Assembly (NCBI RefSeq): GCF_002197845.1
Contig: NZ_NIDE01000004.1
Location: forward strand, 1,362,551-1,426,550
Direction of reading: 5' to 3'
Origin: Fimbriiglobus ruber
GTDB lineage: Bacteria > Planctomycetota > Planctomycetia > Gemmatales > Gemmataceae
Length of the DNA stretch: 64,000 nucleotides
A program made the translations under genes and the position numbers. Positions within the stretch are counted from its first letter, which is position 1. Each line of letters opens with the position of its first letter. The notes beneath the pieces were generated by a model. It was not told where the DNA came from, ran no database searches, and was given only the letters and a program-made list of their open reading frames with translations. This document shows positions 55,328 to 64,000 of the stretch, one piece after another.

Positions 55328-56697
55328 CAGTACAGCGCAGTAATTTAATAGGATGGGAGGGAAGGATTTAGGAGGAATCACATGACCGAGCAGGAAATCG
55401 TGGGCGTCGGCCCGGCGTTCGCCCGGTATCTGGGCCGGTATCGGGACGTGTTCCGGCAGGACCGCACGGCCGCCCACTTCGACACGTATTGTCGGGGCCT
55501 GTTATCCGACCTGCCGCGGAAATCGATCGAACCGATCGCGTTGGCGAGCGGGACGACGGTCCGTACCCTCCAGTTGTTCGTGACGACCTCGGTGTGGTCG
55601 TACGACGAGGCCCGGACGCGGTTGCACCGATTCGTGGCCGATACGCTGGCCGATCTCCCGACCGATCCCGTCGGAACGGTCGGGGTGATCGACGAGACGA
55701 GCAGCCGGAAGTGGGGGGATCACACTCCGGGCGTCCAACGGCAGTACCTGGGGTGTGTGGGCAAGGTCGACAATGGGATCGTGACCGTCCACGTGGGGGT
55801 CACCAAGGGCACCTTTCGTACCCTGTTGGACGCCGACCTGTTCCTACCCGAGTCGTGGGACGTGGACCGCGCGCGGTGTCAGGCGGCCGGCATCCCGGAC
55901 ACCGTCCGGCACCACCCGAAGTGGCGGCTGGCCCTCGACCAACTCCTCCGGGCGAACACGAACGGGATCACGTTCGACTGGCTGACGTTCGACGAAGGGT
56001 ACGGGGCAGCCGTCCCGCTCCTGACCGTGTTGGGCGTGATGGGACAGCGGTTCGTGGGTGAAATCCCGACGAATTTCGCCGTCCGGGACGCGGCCGGGGG
56101 CCCCTCCCGGCGGGCCGACGAGCGGTTGACCGGGGGTCACGCCGAGCGGGGGCGAGTGTACCGGTTGACCCGCCAGACGACCCGCCCGTCGGTCTGGCGG
56201 GTGGCCACCGCCATCGTCTGGGTGGCCGACCGCAAGCACACCCTGATGGTCGCCCGCAACGACGCGACCGGGGAGATCAAGTACTTCCTGACGAACGCCA
56301 CGGCCGAGCCGGTGGCTCGGATTCTCGCCGTCGCCTTCCGCCGGTGGACGGTCGAGCATCTATTCCGGGTCGCCAAACAGGAAGTCGGACTGATGCACTA
56401 CGAGGGGCGGGATTACACGGGGCTGATGCGGCACCTGACCCTGGCCGTGGTCGTCCTCGGATTCGTCGCCGCCCACACGGAGCGGCTCCGGGGGGAAAAA
56501 CCCAGACGTGACGATGGAGCAGGTGTGCCGGGCGCTCAACGTCCGGTGCGCGATCCTGTTCCGGCGGCGACGGGGAACCGGGGCCACCCAACATACCAGC
56601 GACGTAATTCAATACCACCAGCGGCGAAACAAGCAAGCCACCCGATCTCATAAGAAGCAGCGGCACAAACGTGTTACGTAAAATACGCGCTGTACTG
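55328..56697. mobile_element. IS701-family insertion sequence, 1370 bp
   Basis: Ends are perfect 11-bp inverted repeats CAGTACAGCGC, flanked by the 4-bp duplication TTAA (55324-55327 and 56698-56701), as expected for IS701. It interrupts a tail-fibre gene in the opposite orientation. One transposase gene fills it. Confidence 0.9.
55382..56653 (+). CDS. IS701-family transposase, C-terminus frameshifted
   Basis: A 423-residue frame from ATG 55382 with GGAGG 10 bp upstream. DDE residues: D in GVIDETSSRKWGDH, D in TFDEGYG and E in WTVEHLFRVAKQE. At the G6A5 run near 56,491-56,501 the reading shifts; with one G less it continues KNPDVTMEQVCRALNVRC and ends at TAA 56679-56681, which is the family-like C-terminus, whereas the actual frame gives Pro/Arg-rich residues to 56653. 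The enzyme may be inactive, may use ribosomal slippage on the run, or the base may be an error. Confidence 0.85.
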   Translation: MTEQEIVGVGPAFARYLGRYRDVFRQDRTAAHFDTYCRGLLSDLPRKSIEPIALASGTTVRTLQLFVTTSVWSYDEARTRLHRFVADTLADLPTDPVGTVGVIDETSSRKWGDHTPGVQRQYLGCVGKVDNGIVTVHVGVTKGTFRTLLDADLFLPESWDVDRARCQAAGIPDTVRHHPKWRLALDQLLRANTNGITFDWLTFDEGYGAAVPLLTVLGVMGQRFVGEIPTNFAVRDAAGGPSRRADERLTGGHAERGRVYRLTRQTTRPSVWRVATAIVWVADRKHTLMVARNDATGEIKYFLTNATAEPVARILAVAFRRWTVEHLFRVAKQEVGLMHYEGRDYTGLMRHLTLAVVVLGFVAAHTERLRGEKPRRDDGAGVPGAQRPVRDPVPAATGNRGHPTYQRRNSIPPAAKQASHPIS

Positions 56698-56921
56698 TTA
56701 ACGTTGCCAGAAGTGTTAATGAACGCCGTCACCGTGGTGGAATTCGTCAGCTCTGCCCGGGCAACGCCGAACTCTAAGAGCGAGCTGGCATAGGCCGTGT
56801 TGAAGCCGTTGAAGAACACCACCGCGTTGCTGGTGTTGACGGTGGTCGAAAGTGTCGCGGTGGCCGACGTGCCGGAACTGATGGTAATGGAAAACGGTTG
56901 GATCGACGCGATGACGGTCAC
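56698..56921 (-). pseudogene. tail-fibre gene, N-terminal part (right of the IS)
   Basis: ATG 56921 gives MTVIASIQPFSITISSGTS and about 73 residues up to TSGNV at the IS junction, in the same repeat style (TNSTTVTAFINTSGN) as the C-terminal part. It is the missing start of the gene at 53157-55327. Confidence 0.8.
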
Positions 56922-56924
56922 GGG

Positions 56925-57410
56925 CTACCCGTTGGGGATCGGCTGGCTAACGGCGGTAAACGTGGGAGCCGGGACCAGGGCGGTGCCGGGAAGGATCGGG
57001 AGACCGGCGGCCGAGAGCGACCGGTTCACGTCGTTGATCGTGTCCTGATCGATGTCGGTTTTGGGATCGAGGACGCCACTTTTGACGGCGCTCACCAGGT
57101 TGTAGATCGCGACGCTGGGCCTGCCGGGGTCGTACGCGGGCGGGACGACCACGAAATTGCCCGCGGCGTCCCGCGTCGGTGCCCCGGTGCCGTCCAGCAC
57201 GAACGACCAGCCGCTGTCCACGACCGCGCCGTAGCTCGACGTGCTGCCGTCCGGTTGGGTCACCGTGACGGTGGCCGGGATCATCTGCGACACTGTCAAC
57301 GTGTTCCCGGAGAGGATGCCATCTGCCGGAACCGCGGAGCCGATGACGCTCCCGCTCCGGCCCCCGATGTGGCCGGTCGAATCGAAGGTGTAGAGAGTGC
57401 AGGAGGCCAT
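56925..57410 (-). CDS. phage tail-associated protein, unknown
   Basis: A 161-residue protein (ATG 57410, MASCTLYTFDSTGHIGG): beta-rich N-terminal domain, then an acidic helical part (DPKTDIDQDTINDVNRSL) and a Pro-rich end. It lies between two other tail genes with gaps of 1-3 bp. No family recognised. Confidence 0.6.
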   Translation of the reverse strand: MASCTLYTFDSTGHIGGRSGSVIGSAVPADGILSGNTLTVSQMIPATVTVTQPDGSTSSYGAVVDSGWSFVLDGTGAPTRDAAGNFVVVPPAYDPGRPSVAIYNLVSAVKSGVLDPKTDIDQDTINDVNRSLSAAGLPILPGTALVPAPTFTAVSQPIPNG

Positions 57411-57411
57411 A

Positions 57412-58017
57412 TTATTCGACCCCGTACGCGCGAAGGGATTTCATCTTGCTGATCGATTCCGTCATGGTGGCCGTAGCGGTTCTGGTCACCGGAATGACGG
57501 GCACGCCGGCGCGCTGTAATTCGTCGTTGACGGCCTCGTACAATTTCGGCGGCAACACGGCGGCGTCCAGCATCCCGGCGTCGAACAGCTTGCGGGCGGT
57601 GCGGGCGATCGGGTGCAGGTCGGGTGGCAGCACTACCGGATCGGTATTGCAGATCACGATGTGCGGGCAGAACGAGCCGTGCTTTTGCACGTAGTCGGCC
57701 GCGTTCTGGGCCGGAATGCCGTTGTCGATCCAAAATTGTTCGGTGCGTCGCTCGGGCGGCGCGGCGGCGAGTCGCATCGGGAGGGTCGGTACGCGCATGA
57801 AGAGACCGCCTTGGCCGCGTTCATGCGCACCAATGGCGATGTAGGTTAGTGTTTGCCCGGAGTCCTTGAGAACGGCCGGGAAAAACACATCCAGTTTCAC
57901 GTTCCCGAAGTCGTCGGAGAACTCCACCGGCAGACGCGCGTACCCCTCGTAAGAGACCTCCTGATCGAGTTGCGAGTCCGGCCGGCCGGTATGCAGGGAG
58001 ACGTACGCGGTCACCAT
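57412..58017 (-). CDS. phage tail protein with YVSLHT motif
   Basis: A 201-residue protein; ATG 58017 (MVTAYVSLHTGRPDSQ) starts right after the DUF2829 stop. The first 80 residues resemble the N-terminal part of the gene at 59097 (YVSLHTxxP...Y.xYAR...). The remainder (FWIDNGIPAQNAADYVQKHG, LPPDLHPIARTARKL) is specific to this copy. Probably a minor tail or fibre component. Confidence 0.65.
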   Translation of the reverse strand: MVTAYVSLHTGRPDSQLDQEVSYEGYARLPVEFSDDFGNVKLDVFFPAVLKDSGQTLTYIAIGAHERGQGGLFMRVPTLPMRLAAAPPERRTEQFWIDNGIPAQNAADYVQKHGSFCPHIVICNTDPVVLPPDLHPIARTARKLFDAGMLDAAVLPPKLYEAVNDELQRAGVPVIPVTRTATATMTESISKMKSLRAYGVE

Positions 58018-58018
58018 G

Positions 58019-58204
58019 CTAGGCCTCCCAGTCTTCCGCCAGCATGTCGCCGGCGTTGGGGTGGTAGACCTGCGGGGGATGGTCATTCGATTGCCATTGG
58101 ATTACCCCTTCGGCGAGAAAAATGTGCGCGCCGTTGGCCGCCCACTCCTGGCGGGTGGCTTTTCCCCCGGCCTTCACGGCCGCTAATGCTTGTCCGAAAT
58201 CCAT
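58019..58204 (-). CDS. DUF2829 protein (Tad2-like)
   Basis: A 61-residue protein from ATG 58204 with AGGAG 6-7 bp upstream; longer readings lack this support. The DUF2829 pattern is complete: MDFGQALAAVKAGGKATR, QEWAANGAHIFL, and GDMLAEDWEA at the end. Tad2, the Thoeris anti-defence protein that sequesters the cyclic-ADP-ribose-type signal, belongs to DUF2829; other members have no known role. Its position among tail genes is as in many phages. Confidence 0.85.
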   Translation of the reverse strand: MDFGQALAAVKAGGKATRQEWAANGAHIFLAEGVIQWQSNDHPPQVYHPNAGDMLAEDWEA

Positions 58205-58233
58205 AGATGCTCCTTGAGTTTGAGGGTGGCTAG

Positions 58234-59025
58234 TTATTCTGGTAATGGCTTGTGATCGATGTTGTGTGAACCACAATCGACGCAGTAGGCGACGGCCCCT
58301 TTGCCGTGTCTCCCTTGCCGGAGTTGCAGGTTTTCGATGCGATTGTCGGTGCCGTCGCCGTTGATGTGATGTACGGTTTCGTCGGGTCGGAGCGCGCGAC
58401 CGAGGTGACGGGCCATGACGATACGGTGCTCAAATACATCGCCCTTGAGATGCGCCATCGAATAAAACGGGTCGTCCTTGTCGAGTGAGACAAGGACGTA
58501 TCCGTGATGGTGGTATCGGTAACGTCGCTTCCGTTTGTCGTTGTTCCCCCTCTTACGTGCAGGAATGCGATATTTGCGCATGACTCCCGCAATAAACGAG
58601 TCCGAACGGTTGAGCCGGAGTGCCACCGCAGTTTGACTGAGCCCGCTGTTGTAGAGGGAGCGAATGGTATCGAGCTCTTGATCGGTTAACGGCTGAACAA
58701 AAGGCCGTTTTGATATGCCATGCCGTTCGAGGGCTCGTTCGATCGAGTAATTGCTGCCGCCGTACTTGCGGATCAGGTCGCAGGCCCAGGCACCAGCCTG
58801 GTATTCCCTGGCGATAACCTCCTCAACCTCCGGCGAATACGCCCTGACGTTTACAAGGTAATGGTGGCGGCCATCGCGGATGACCTTGTTGCGCCTCAAA
58901 ACACGCTCGATTGTCGTGCTGCCGATTCCGAAATGTTTTGCGACTTTTTTCGCCGATTTGAACTCTTGATACGCCCGGACAATCTCTTCGTCCGTTTGTT
59001 TGATGATCCTTCCCCTGTCAACCAC
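58234..59025 (-). CDS. HNH endonuclease with tandem HTH domains
   Basis: A 263-residue protein from GTG 59025, preceded by AGGAAAGGA; a TTG 57 bp upstream is less likely. Three HTH-like segments ([58 protein letters not shown]) precede an HNH nuclease ([34 protein letters not shown]) with a CVDC zinc pair at the end. Free-standing HNH genes of this kind are homing endonucleases of phages. It splits a run of tail genes and its codon use is less G+C-rich than theirs. Confidence 0.85.
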   Translation of the reverse strand: MVDRGRIIKQTDEEIVRAYQEFKSAKKVAKHFGIGSTTIERVLRRNKVIRDGRHHYLVNVRAYSPEVEEVIAREYQAGAWACDLIRKYGGSNYSIERALERHGISKRPFVQPLTDQELDTIRSLYNSGLSQTAVALRLNRSDSFIAGVMRKYRIPARKRGNNDKRKRRYRYHHHGYVLVSLDKDDPFYSMAHLKGDVFEHRIVMARHLGRALRPDETVHHINGDGTDNRIENLQLRQGRHGKGAVAYCVDCGSHNIDHKPLPE

Positions 59026-59096
59026 GCCGTGTCCTTTCCTGATGAACAGGGCAACAATAGCGCGACCGGCCTTACTCCGCAAGCAAAAGTTTCAGG

Positions 59097-59525
59097 TCAA
59101 GAAAGCGTTAAAGTTGAGGAGGTTGAGAGTTGGGGTGTCACGCCGTTCGAGACACTGATCGTTGGGCTGATAGCGCCGGCGAAGAACAACAGGGTGGACC
59201 CGCTGGCGGACTGGCCGAGGCCGGCGTAAGATTCGGTTTCGGTGCCGCCCGTGGCGGCCGGGAAGCTGATCGTGGCGACCGGGACCACCGTATTCGTGCT
59301 GACCGTCCACCCGCCGGACGTGCGGGCGACGCCGACGCGGGCGTAGCTGGTGTACGCCGCCTCGCTGGTGGCCTGGGTGCCGCTGGTGGGGTCGGCCGTG
59401 TGCAGGGAGACATAGACGTTCGTGATCGGGGACGAGGTGGCGTTGATCGCGATGTTGGCGATCGTGGTGGCGTTGAAGATGAGGGCCAGGAGGTCTCCTG
59501 CGAAGGTGGGGTTGGTGCCGGTCAT
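59097..59525 (-). CDS. phage tail structural protein with YVSLHT motif
   Basis: A 142-residue beta-rich protein (ATG 59525, MTGTNPTFAGDLLALIF) with ITNVYVSLHTADP, AYTSYARVGVART and a Gly/Ser/Thr-rich C-terminus. Related in its first half to the product of 57412-58017. The family is annotated in other phages as tail-fibre or structural protein. Confidence 0.7.
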   Translation of the reverse strand: MTGTNPTFAGDLLALIFNATTIANIAINATSSPITNVYVSLHTADPTSGTQATSEAAYTSYARVGVARTSGGWTVSTNTVVPVATISFPAATGGTETESYAGLGQSASGSTLLFFAGAISPTISVSNGVTPQLSTSSTLTLS

Positions 59526-59589
59526 GGGCGAGTCCTTTCGGTGGATGGGTTACTGAGTGCAGGCGGCGGTCGGGGGTGATCGCCGGAAA

Positions 59590-60698
59590 TCAGAAGGTAT
59601 AACTAGACACGAAGGCATTTACGGATGAGGCGGTCGTGTCCGCGGTCCGCCACCAGATCGTCTGCGCGGTGAGGATCGGGAGCAGGCGGAAATTCACGAC
59701 GGGTCGCAAGTTCGTCACGATGCCGGCAAAGCCGGCCCTTTTTGGGTGATGTTGCCGCTCGAATCCGAAGAGACCTCTGGGGTTCGGTCCCCCGGGGTTC
59801 CCCGTCTGCGATTCGAGCGATCCGCTGACCATTCTCGCCCCGACGGGACAGAGGCCAAACTGGCCGATGTCAGGGACGACTGGCCCGTTGCGGAAGACAG
59901 GAAGGCGATCCCCGGGCTGTAAAACAATTCGCGGGCGATCTGATAGAAACCGGGGAACTGCGCGGAACTGTTGGTGGGCAGGATGCCGATCAGGGCGGAC
60001 TGGGTGTAACCCGACGGCATGTGCGAACCGCCGTAGATCGACGGCGGCGTCCCCGATGCCGTCTGCGCCAGTACGCCCGGCGTCTCGCCGGGACCGGTGA
60101 CGGCATAAACCAGAGGTAGCCGCTCGACGGCGGCGATCCGGTGTCCATGCCGTTGAGGCCCGTGGACGCGGTGTTCAACGTCACGCTGAAACTGCTGATT
60201 TTGGTGGTGGTGCCGCCGAGCGCCGTCTCGACGATGACCTCGTCGGCCGTGACGGTCGCCGTGACGGTGGAGGCCTGGGCGATGACAAGATTGCGGGAAT
60301 CGCCCACCACCCCCGAATTCCCCAGTGAGGTCAGAACCTGCCATTTCGACGACGGAGGGGTGTCGGTGTTGGAATTCGCGAGCGAGACGTAAGTGACGCC
60401 TCCGTGGGAGACGATCGCATATTCCGGATAGGAATAGGCCGTCCGCCGTTCATGGCCGAGGTGATGAACGCGGCGGCGTTTCCTTGCTGGAGGTACTGGA
60501 TGCGGTGGTGACATCGTTAAAGGCTTGGTTGATCGACGTCCGCGGGACGTTGAACCCCCCGGACGAGACCGGCGTGCTGTACCCGACCGGGAAGCCCTGC
60601 TCGTAGCTGACGGTGCCGCTGGGTTGGGTGGCGTCGGGGATGGTGTTGAGATCGCCGCCTTGGGCGAATGGGATGTCGAAATAGCCAGAAATCGGCAT
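59590..60698 (-). pseudogene. tail-fibre protein gene with several frameshifts
   Basis: Start ATG 60698 (MPISGYFDIPFAQGGD). The coherent protein is spread over frames: NQAFNDVT then YSYPEYAIVSHGGVTYVSLA, a long stretch to about 60,140 (TKISSFSVTLNTASTG), then PLVYAVTGPGETPGVL, ARELFYSPGIAFLSSATG, and finally VVNFRLLPILTAQTIWW to the stop at 59590. At least four single-base changes are needed. A fibre with this N-terminus follows gpI-like (DUF2612) proteins in Mu/P2-like tails. Either decayed or mis-sequenced. Confidence 0.6.
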
Positions 60699-60701
60699 AC
60701 G

Positions 60702-61372
60702 TTAGCCTCCAAAGATTCCGTTGTCGAAGTTGAAGTCCCCGGTCGCGAAGCCGAAGTAGACGAGCGTGGCGTCGATCCAGGTGGACTGAACGCCGGCCGG
60801 CCGGGTAGGATGTCGTAGCTGTTGAACAGGTACTCCAGATCGAAACGTGACCGGGAAGTTGAACACGTAGGCCTGGGCCATGTCGTGGTAGTCGATGAGC
60901 CACGCCTGCCCGAAGTTGCGAAGACGTACGCGAGCATCCGGTTAGTTTCCGGCACGGTCCCGCTGCTCGTCAGTTGGAAGTACCGCAGTTGCAGGGCGAT
61001 CCGCTTGGTTTCGGTGGGCAGGTCGTAGCTCGTACTCCCGCCGAAGATGCCGTTGTCGAAGTTGTACCCGGTCTGGGCGTCGAACCCGAAGACCGGCCCG
61101 GTTGGGGTTCCGGTGTTGACGAACAGGGGGAGGCCCAGAATGATCGACCAGACACTCAGGCCGAAGTCGTTTGCCGTCGCCAGGTCGAAGACGTTCGTGT
61201 ACCAGTCTTCCCAGAACTGCGTCTGGTTGGTGTCGTACCAGGCGGCCTTCTGATTGAGCAGCCCCTGGAGATTCGTGGCGGTTGTGTACTGCCAGAGAAT
61301 TGCCCGCAGGAGGTCGACCGAGAAATCGAACTGCTGGATCGCTCCGGTGTCCTCGTCATTTGTGAGCGACAT
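60702..61372 (-). pseudogene. DUF2612 baseplate/tail protein gene with frameshifts
   Basis: ATG 61372 (MSLTNDEDTGAIQQFDF) gives 175 residues of DUF2612-type sequence (LLNQKAAWYDTNQTQFWEDW, FGLSVWSIILGLPLFV, NFDNGIFGGSTSYDLP, ALQLRYFQLTSSG). At about 60,925 the frame shifts (NFGQAWLIDYHDMAQAYVF), again near 60,838 (FDLEYLFNSYDILP) and near 60,800 (GVQSTWIDATLVYFGFATG), ending NFDNGIFGG at 60702. The product links baseplate and fibre, in the position of gpI. Confidence 0.7.
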
Positions 61373-61377
61373 ATCCC

Positions 61378-62573
61378 CTACGCAATGATCACGCTGACGT
61401 ACGACGCCTGGGTCTGGGCGATCTCGTTGACCCCGATCGCGATGACGCTGGTGGTGTAACTGACCGGGCTGGTGAGGCTGATCTCGACCTGGCTGATGTA
61501 ATAGCCCGGGAACTCGCTCATGATCGCACCGGCGATCTCGAACGGCGAGACGTCGGCCCCGACGACGAACCCGGCCAACCCGTTAATGTTTCCTGCCGCG
61601 TAGTCGAGGATCGCCTGGATGATGTTCGCCTCGTTGCCGTTGGTGGTCGTGACCTTGACCAGAATGCCAACCTGCGTCGGGCGGTCGAACAGGACGGTAT
61701 ACGACTGGCCGCTGGCCGGCTCGACGACGCTTACCGAGGTGCCCCCGTTCCACGCGCACCCGGAGCTTTTGTTCTCCAGCAGGGCGGCCGCGACCGCGGT
61801 GTCCGTCCCACCCTCGATACAAGCGTAGATCGAGTGCCCGACCATCGAGATGCCGTTGATCGTCTGGGTGCTCGCGGACACGTTCTCCTGGAAGGTCAGG
61901 CTCGTCACTCCTTGCACGTTGTACAGGGCCGACGTGATGGCCTCGGCCAGCGAAACCCCTTGAAAGGCGAGGGTGTTTTGCCGCAGCGCCCGCGCGGCCT
62001 GGTCGGACTGGGTGACGGTCCCGAGTGTGGTGGCGGAGGCGGGGGTTCCCGAGGGGTTGTTGGTCACCGTCTCCCAGCCGAGGACGGCGGAGACGATGGT
62101 CGTGAGTGCCGACCCCGCGCAGGGAATCGGGCCGGTCGCGACGGATTGGAAGTTGACGGTCGCCGTGCCGCTCACCAGGGTGACGGTCGAGACGGACTGG
62201 AATTGGTCGCCCGCGGAAGTGGCCGCCAGCGACCCGGCGGGAATCACAGTTCCGGACACCCCGGTTAACGAGACGTTGGTGACGACCGTTGGTGTCGCGA
62301 CGGTCCGCTGCATGCCCGTGAGCGCCATGAGGGCGTCGAGAAACACGCCCCCGGCGACGTTCGGGTTGATTTGATTGGCCACCGCCGCGTTGTTGTTGAC
62401 GACCTCGGTCCGGGCCAGGGTTTCGGCGGTGATCAGAACGCCCTGGGGGGTATCGGGGTGACAACGAGGTCCGCCCCGAACACGGCTTGGTACTCGGACT
62501 GGACATCGGTCAGGAGGCCGGACGTGTCGGGTAAAATAACGCCCGTCGGCTCGATGTACTCGTAATCAGCCAT
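61378..62573 (-). CDS. baseplate J-like protein, one frameshift near the N-terminus
   Basis: ATG 62573 (MADYEYIEPTGVILPDTSG) reads to about 62,452, where a missing base (ccccgata; ccccggata would keep frame) shifts it; from DTPQGVLITAETLARTEVV on the frame is continuous to the stop at 61378 (NPNVAGGVFLDALMALTGMQ, YNVQGVTSLTFQENV). This is the gpJ/gp47 baseplate wedge family of Mu- and P2-like phages, about 397 residues in total. Overlaps the preceding gene by 8 bp. Confidence 0.8.
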
Positions 62574-62913
62574 TGACGACCGTGCTCCCGTAAATCGTTT
62601 GAATCTCCGCCGTGAAGCGCAGCACGTTGTCCAGCGCGGTCAAGTTGACCGACTGCACCGCCGTGACCCCCTCGACGGCGAGCAGGGTGTTTTGCAAGTA
62701 CGACTGCCACAGAGCGTAGTCGGGGACACCGACCCACACCGTCTGGAAGTTGGGCAGGCCGACCCCGGTCTGGAGGACGCACTCGCCGAGTTGGGTGCGG
62801 CAGGCGGTGACGCAGGCTCCCGCGATCGCCTGAATTCCGGAGAGGACGGCGAGGTTGCCGTCGGCTCCCAAGTAAATATCTCCTGCGCCGTTCGTGCCGA
62901 ATGTTTGGACCAT
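62566..62913 (-). CDS. gp46/gpW-like baseplate protein
   Basis: A 115-residue protein (ATG 62913, MVQTFGTNGAGDIYLGADGN) with LSGIQAIAGACVTACRTQLGE, the central TGVGLPNFQTV and a C-terminal ALDNVLRFTAEIQTIYG. Order and pattern fit the gp25/gpW-like or Mu gp46-like baseplate protein that lies between spike and gpJ in contractile tails. Confidence 0.7.
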   Translation of the reverse strand: MVQTFGTNGAGDIYLGADGNLAVLSGIQAIAGACVTACRTQLGECVLQTGVGLPNFQTVWVGVPDYALWQSYLQNTLLAVEGVTAVQSVNLTALDNVLRFTAEIQTIYGSTVVNG

Positions 62914-62915
62914 GT

Positions 62916-63605
62916 CAACTCCAGGCGCTGCCGTTGTAGGTGGAAAGCCCCAGTTCAGTCGTGTCGTAGACCGTCATGCCGATCTTGGGCGATGGAATGG
63001 CCAGTTTCTGCCCGTCGTCATCCGCGGGGTAGGAACGCCCGTCGTGCTTTGCAGGTCGAGGATGCGTTCGCGTCGGCGTGCCACCGATGCCAACACCTTG
63101 CGGGCGGATTTTGATCAGGTCGCTCCACAGGCGACTTCACCGTCCCGGCGAAGTTCTGGAGGACGGCGTTGGCCGCGTCCTCGGTTGCGATCGTGACGCC
63201 GTTCAGGAGGGTGTCGGGGAAGAACATGGCGTCGGCGAAGTCGTGCAGCCGGGCGGTGTTCGGCGATGAGGCAGCGGTCGTCTGCTTGAATAGTGAAATG
63301 TCGCGGTCGTTGGCCTTGATCCACCCGTATCCCCGGTCATCACGGGGAAACTGAGGACGAACCCGCCGCCGCCGTACTGGAAGACCGGCACGGACGACTG
63401 CGCCCGTTGGACGACCTGGTTGGCCGTGGTCACGACCGCGATCAGCGGTTGGACCTGGGCGCGGTTCGTCGTTCGGTCGTAGGCGATGACCTGGGCCGGG
63501 AGCATGTCGGCGGTGTTTGCAGGGCTTGGTCAGGACCAGCTTCAACAGCCCAGTCAGCGTGTCGTTGTCGGCCGGGTTTCGCGACGGAGGGGCGTAATCC
63601 GTCAT
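62916..63605 (-). pseudogene. Gp138-like membrane-puncturing spike gene, several frameshifts
   Basis: ATG 63605 (MTDYAPPSRNPADNDTLTGL). Further parts lie in alternating frames: MLPAQVIAYDRTTNRAQVQ, PVFQYGGGGFVLSFPVMTGD, GWIKANDRDISLFKQT, HDFADAMFFPDTLLNGV, then LWSDLIKIRPQGVGIGG, ILDLQSTTGVPTP and IPSPKIGMTVYDTTELGL to the stop at 62916-62918. Four or five single-base shifts are needed. The pattern (QPLI, GDxGW, DRDIS, HDFADAxFxP) is that of Gp138/Mu-like spikes at the tip of contractile tails. Confidence 0.65.
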
Positions 63606-64000
63606 CCGGCCGAGCCCTGGAAGACGGCGAGGTTGGAGCAGCAGGGTGAACCAGAACGGCTGGTCGCGGCTGGCAATCTCGTAGTCCATTTTCATCACCT
63701 TGAACGTGCCGTTAGCTGCGGGGTTGGTAATACTCTGGATCGTCACCTGCCCCGATCTGGATCGCGCTGGTCAGCATCACCCGGACGGTCACGCCCTGGT
63801 CGGAAACTTGCGGGATGCCGACCATGCCGGTGCCTTCAGAGATCAGGTAACCGGTGTTCTTCCGCGAGGTCCCGGCGTTGGTGACCCAGAGGGTTTGGTT
63901 GTCGACGCCGGCCTGAATTCCTCCCATTTGATTGAGCTTGGCGAGGTTGGCCTGGAGGGAGCCGGTGAAGTTGTAGTTGTCGATCTGCCGGTCGGTCGCC
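63602..64000 (-). pseudogene. baseplate hub-like protein, 3' part only, frameshifted
   Basis: The gene enters from beyond the window (TDRQIDNYNFTGSLQANLAK). It needs a frame change near 63,742 (LTSAIQIG then GQVTIQSITNPAANGTFKV) and another near 63,635 (FWFTLLL then NLAVFQGSAG) to reach its TGA at 63602-63604, which overlaps the spike ATG. Content and position fit the small hub or tail-lysin-associated protein located just before the Gp138-like spike. Confidence 0.55.

Noticed and set aside
56461..56681. Programmed frameshifting as the certain explanation for the split IS701 C-terminus
   Set aside because: The G6A5 run is slippery, but IS701 elements are not generally known to need it; a one-base insertion or sequence error is as likely, so it is only mentioned as an option.

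Overview
The window looks like chromosome from a Gemmataceae-type planctomycete (Gemmata/Fimbriiglobus-like). Evidence is the high G+C, a solitary nuoD, very large surface proteins built from PKD/Ig-like and RHS (YD) repeats, HINT-RHS toxins, and several transposase remnants. Everything here is read from the sequence and from family knowledge; no database search was run.

Layout. (1) 1-5.2 kb is ordinary chromosome: a DUF6263-like protein, nuoD, an SGNH hydrolase, and a dual-RCK protein with a K+-channel-like pore segment. (2) 5.2-9.7 kb is scarred: two transposase remnants, a 43-bp partial tRNA-Pro att repeat (6266-6308), and a duplicated zinc-ribbon gene pair whose second copy is decayed. 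(3) 9.7-12.0 kb holds a frameshifted TPR/glycosyltransferase gene. (4) 12.6-41.1 kb is a polymorphic-toxin locus. A giant RHS gene of about 22 kb, broken into frames by about seven single-base shifts, ends in HINT plus an AHH nuclease and is followed by an Imm11-like immunity gene. An orphan RHS tip follows, with HINT and a different toxin that is split by an IS5-family element with a clean 3-bp duplication, then its own likely immunity gene. A third RHS scrap has no toxin. (5) 41.3-45.0 kb holds two paralogous unknown genes translationally coupled to a QueC/QatC-like enzyme with an unusual C-terminal regulatory domain; this is the best candidate for an undescribed (probably defence) system. 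(6) 45.2-50.5 kb is a phage/plasmid-type module: Xis-like HTH, DUF669, AEP primase, DnaB-like helicase, winged-helix protein, XRE regulator and tyrosine integrase, ending at a second copy of the 43-bp att repeat (50305-50347). (7) 50.9-64.0 kb, on the minus strand, is the late region of a contractile-tailed (Mu/P2-like) prophage. It carries a lysis cassette with a nested spanin-like pair, tail-fibre genes (one cut by an IS701-family element), a DUF2829 (Tad2-like) protein, an HNH endonuclease and baseplate genes. The last gene runs off the window.

The two att copies, the integrase and the opposing late genes suggest one or more tRNA-Pro-targeted elements in tandem, with the toxin and QueC-like genes as cargo. 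Many single-base frameshifts in short G/C runs (giant RHS, TPR gene, 59.6-64 kb baseplate genes) mean that some apparent pseudogenes may be sequence errors.
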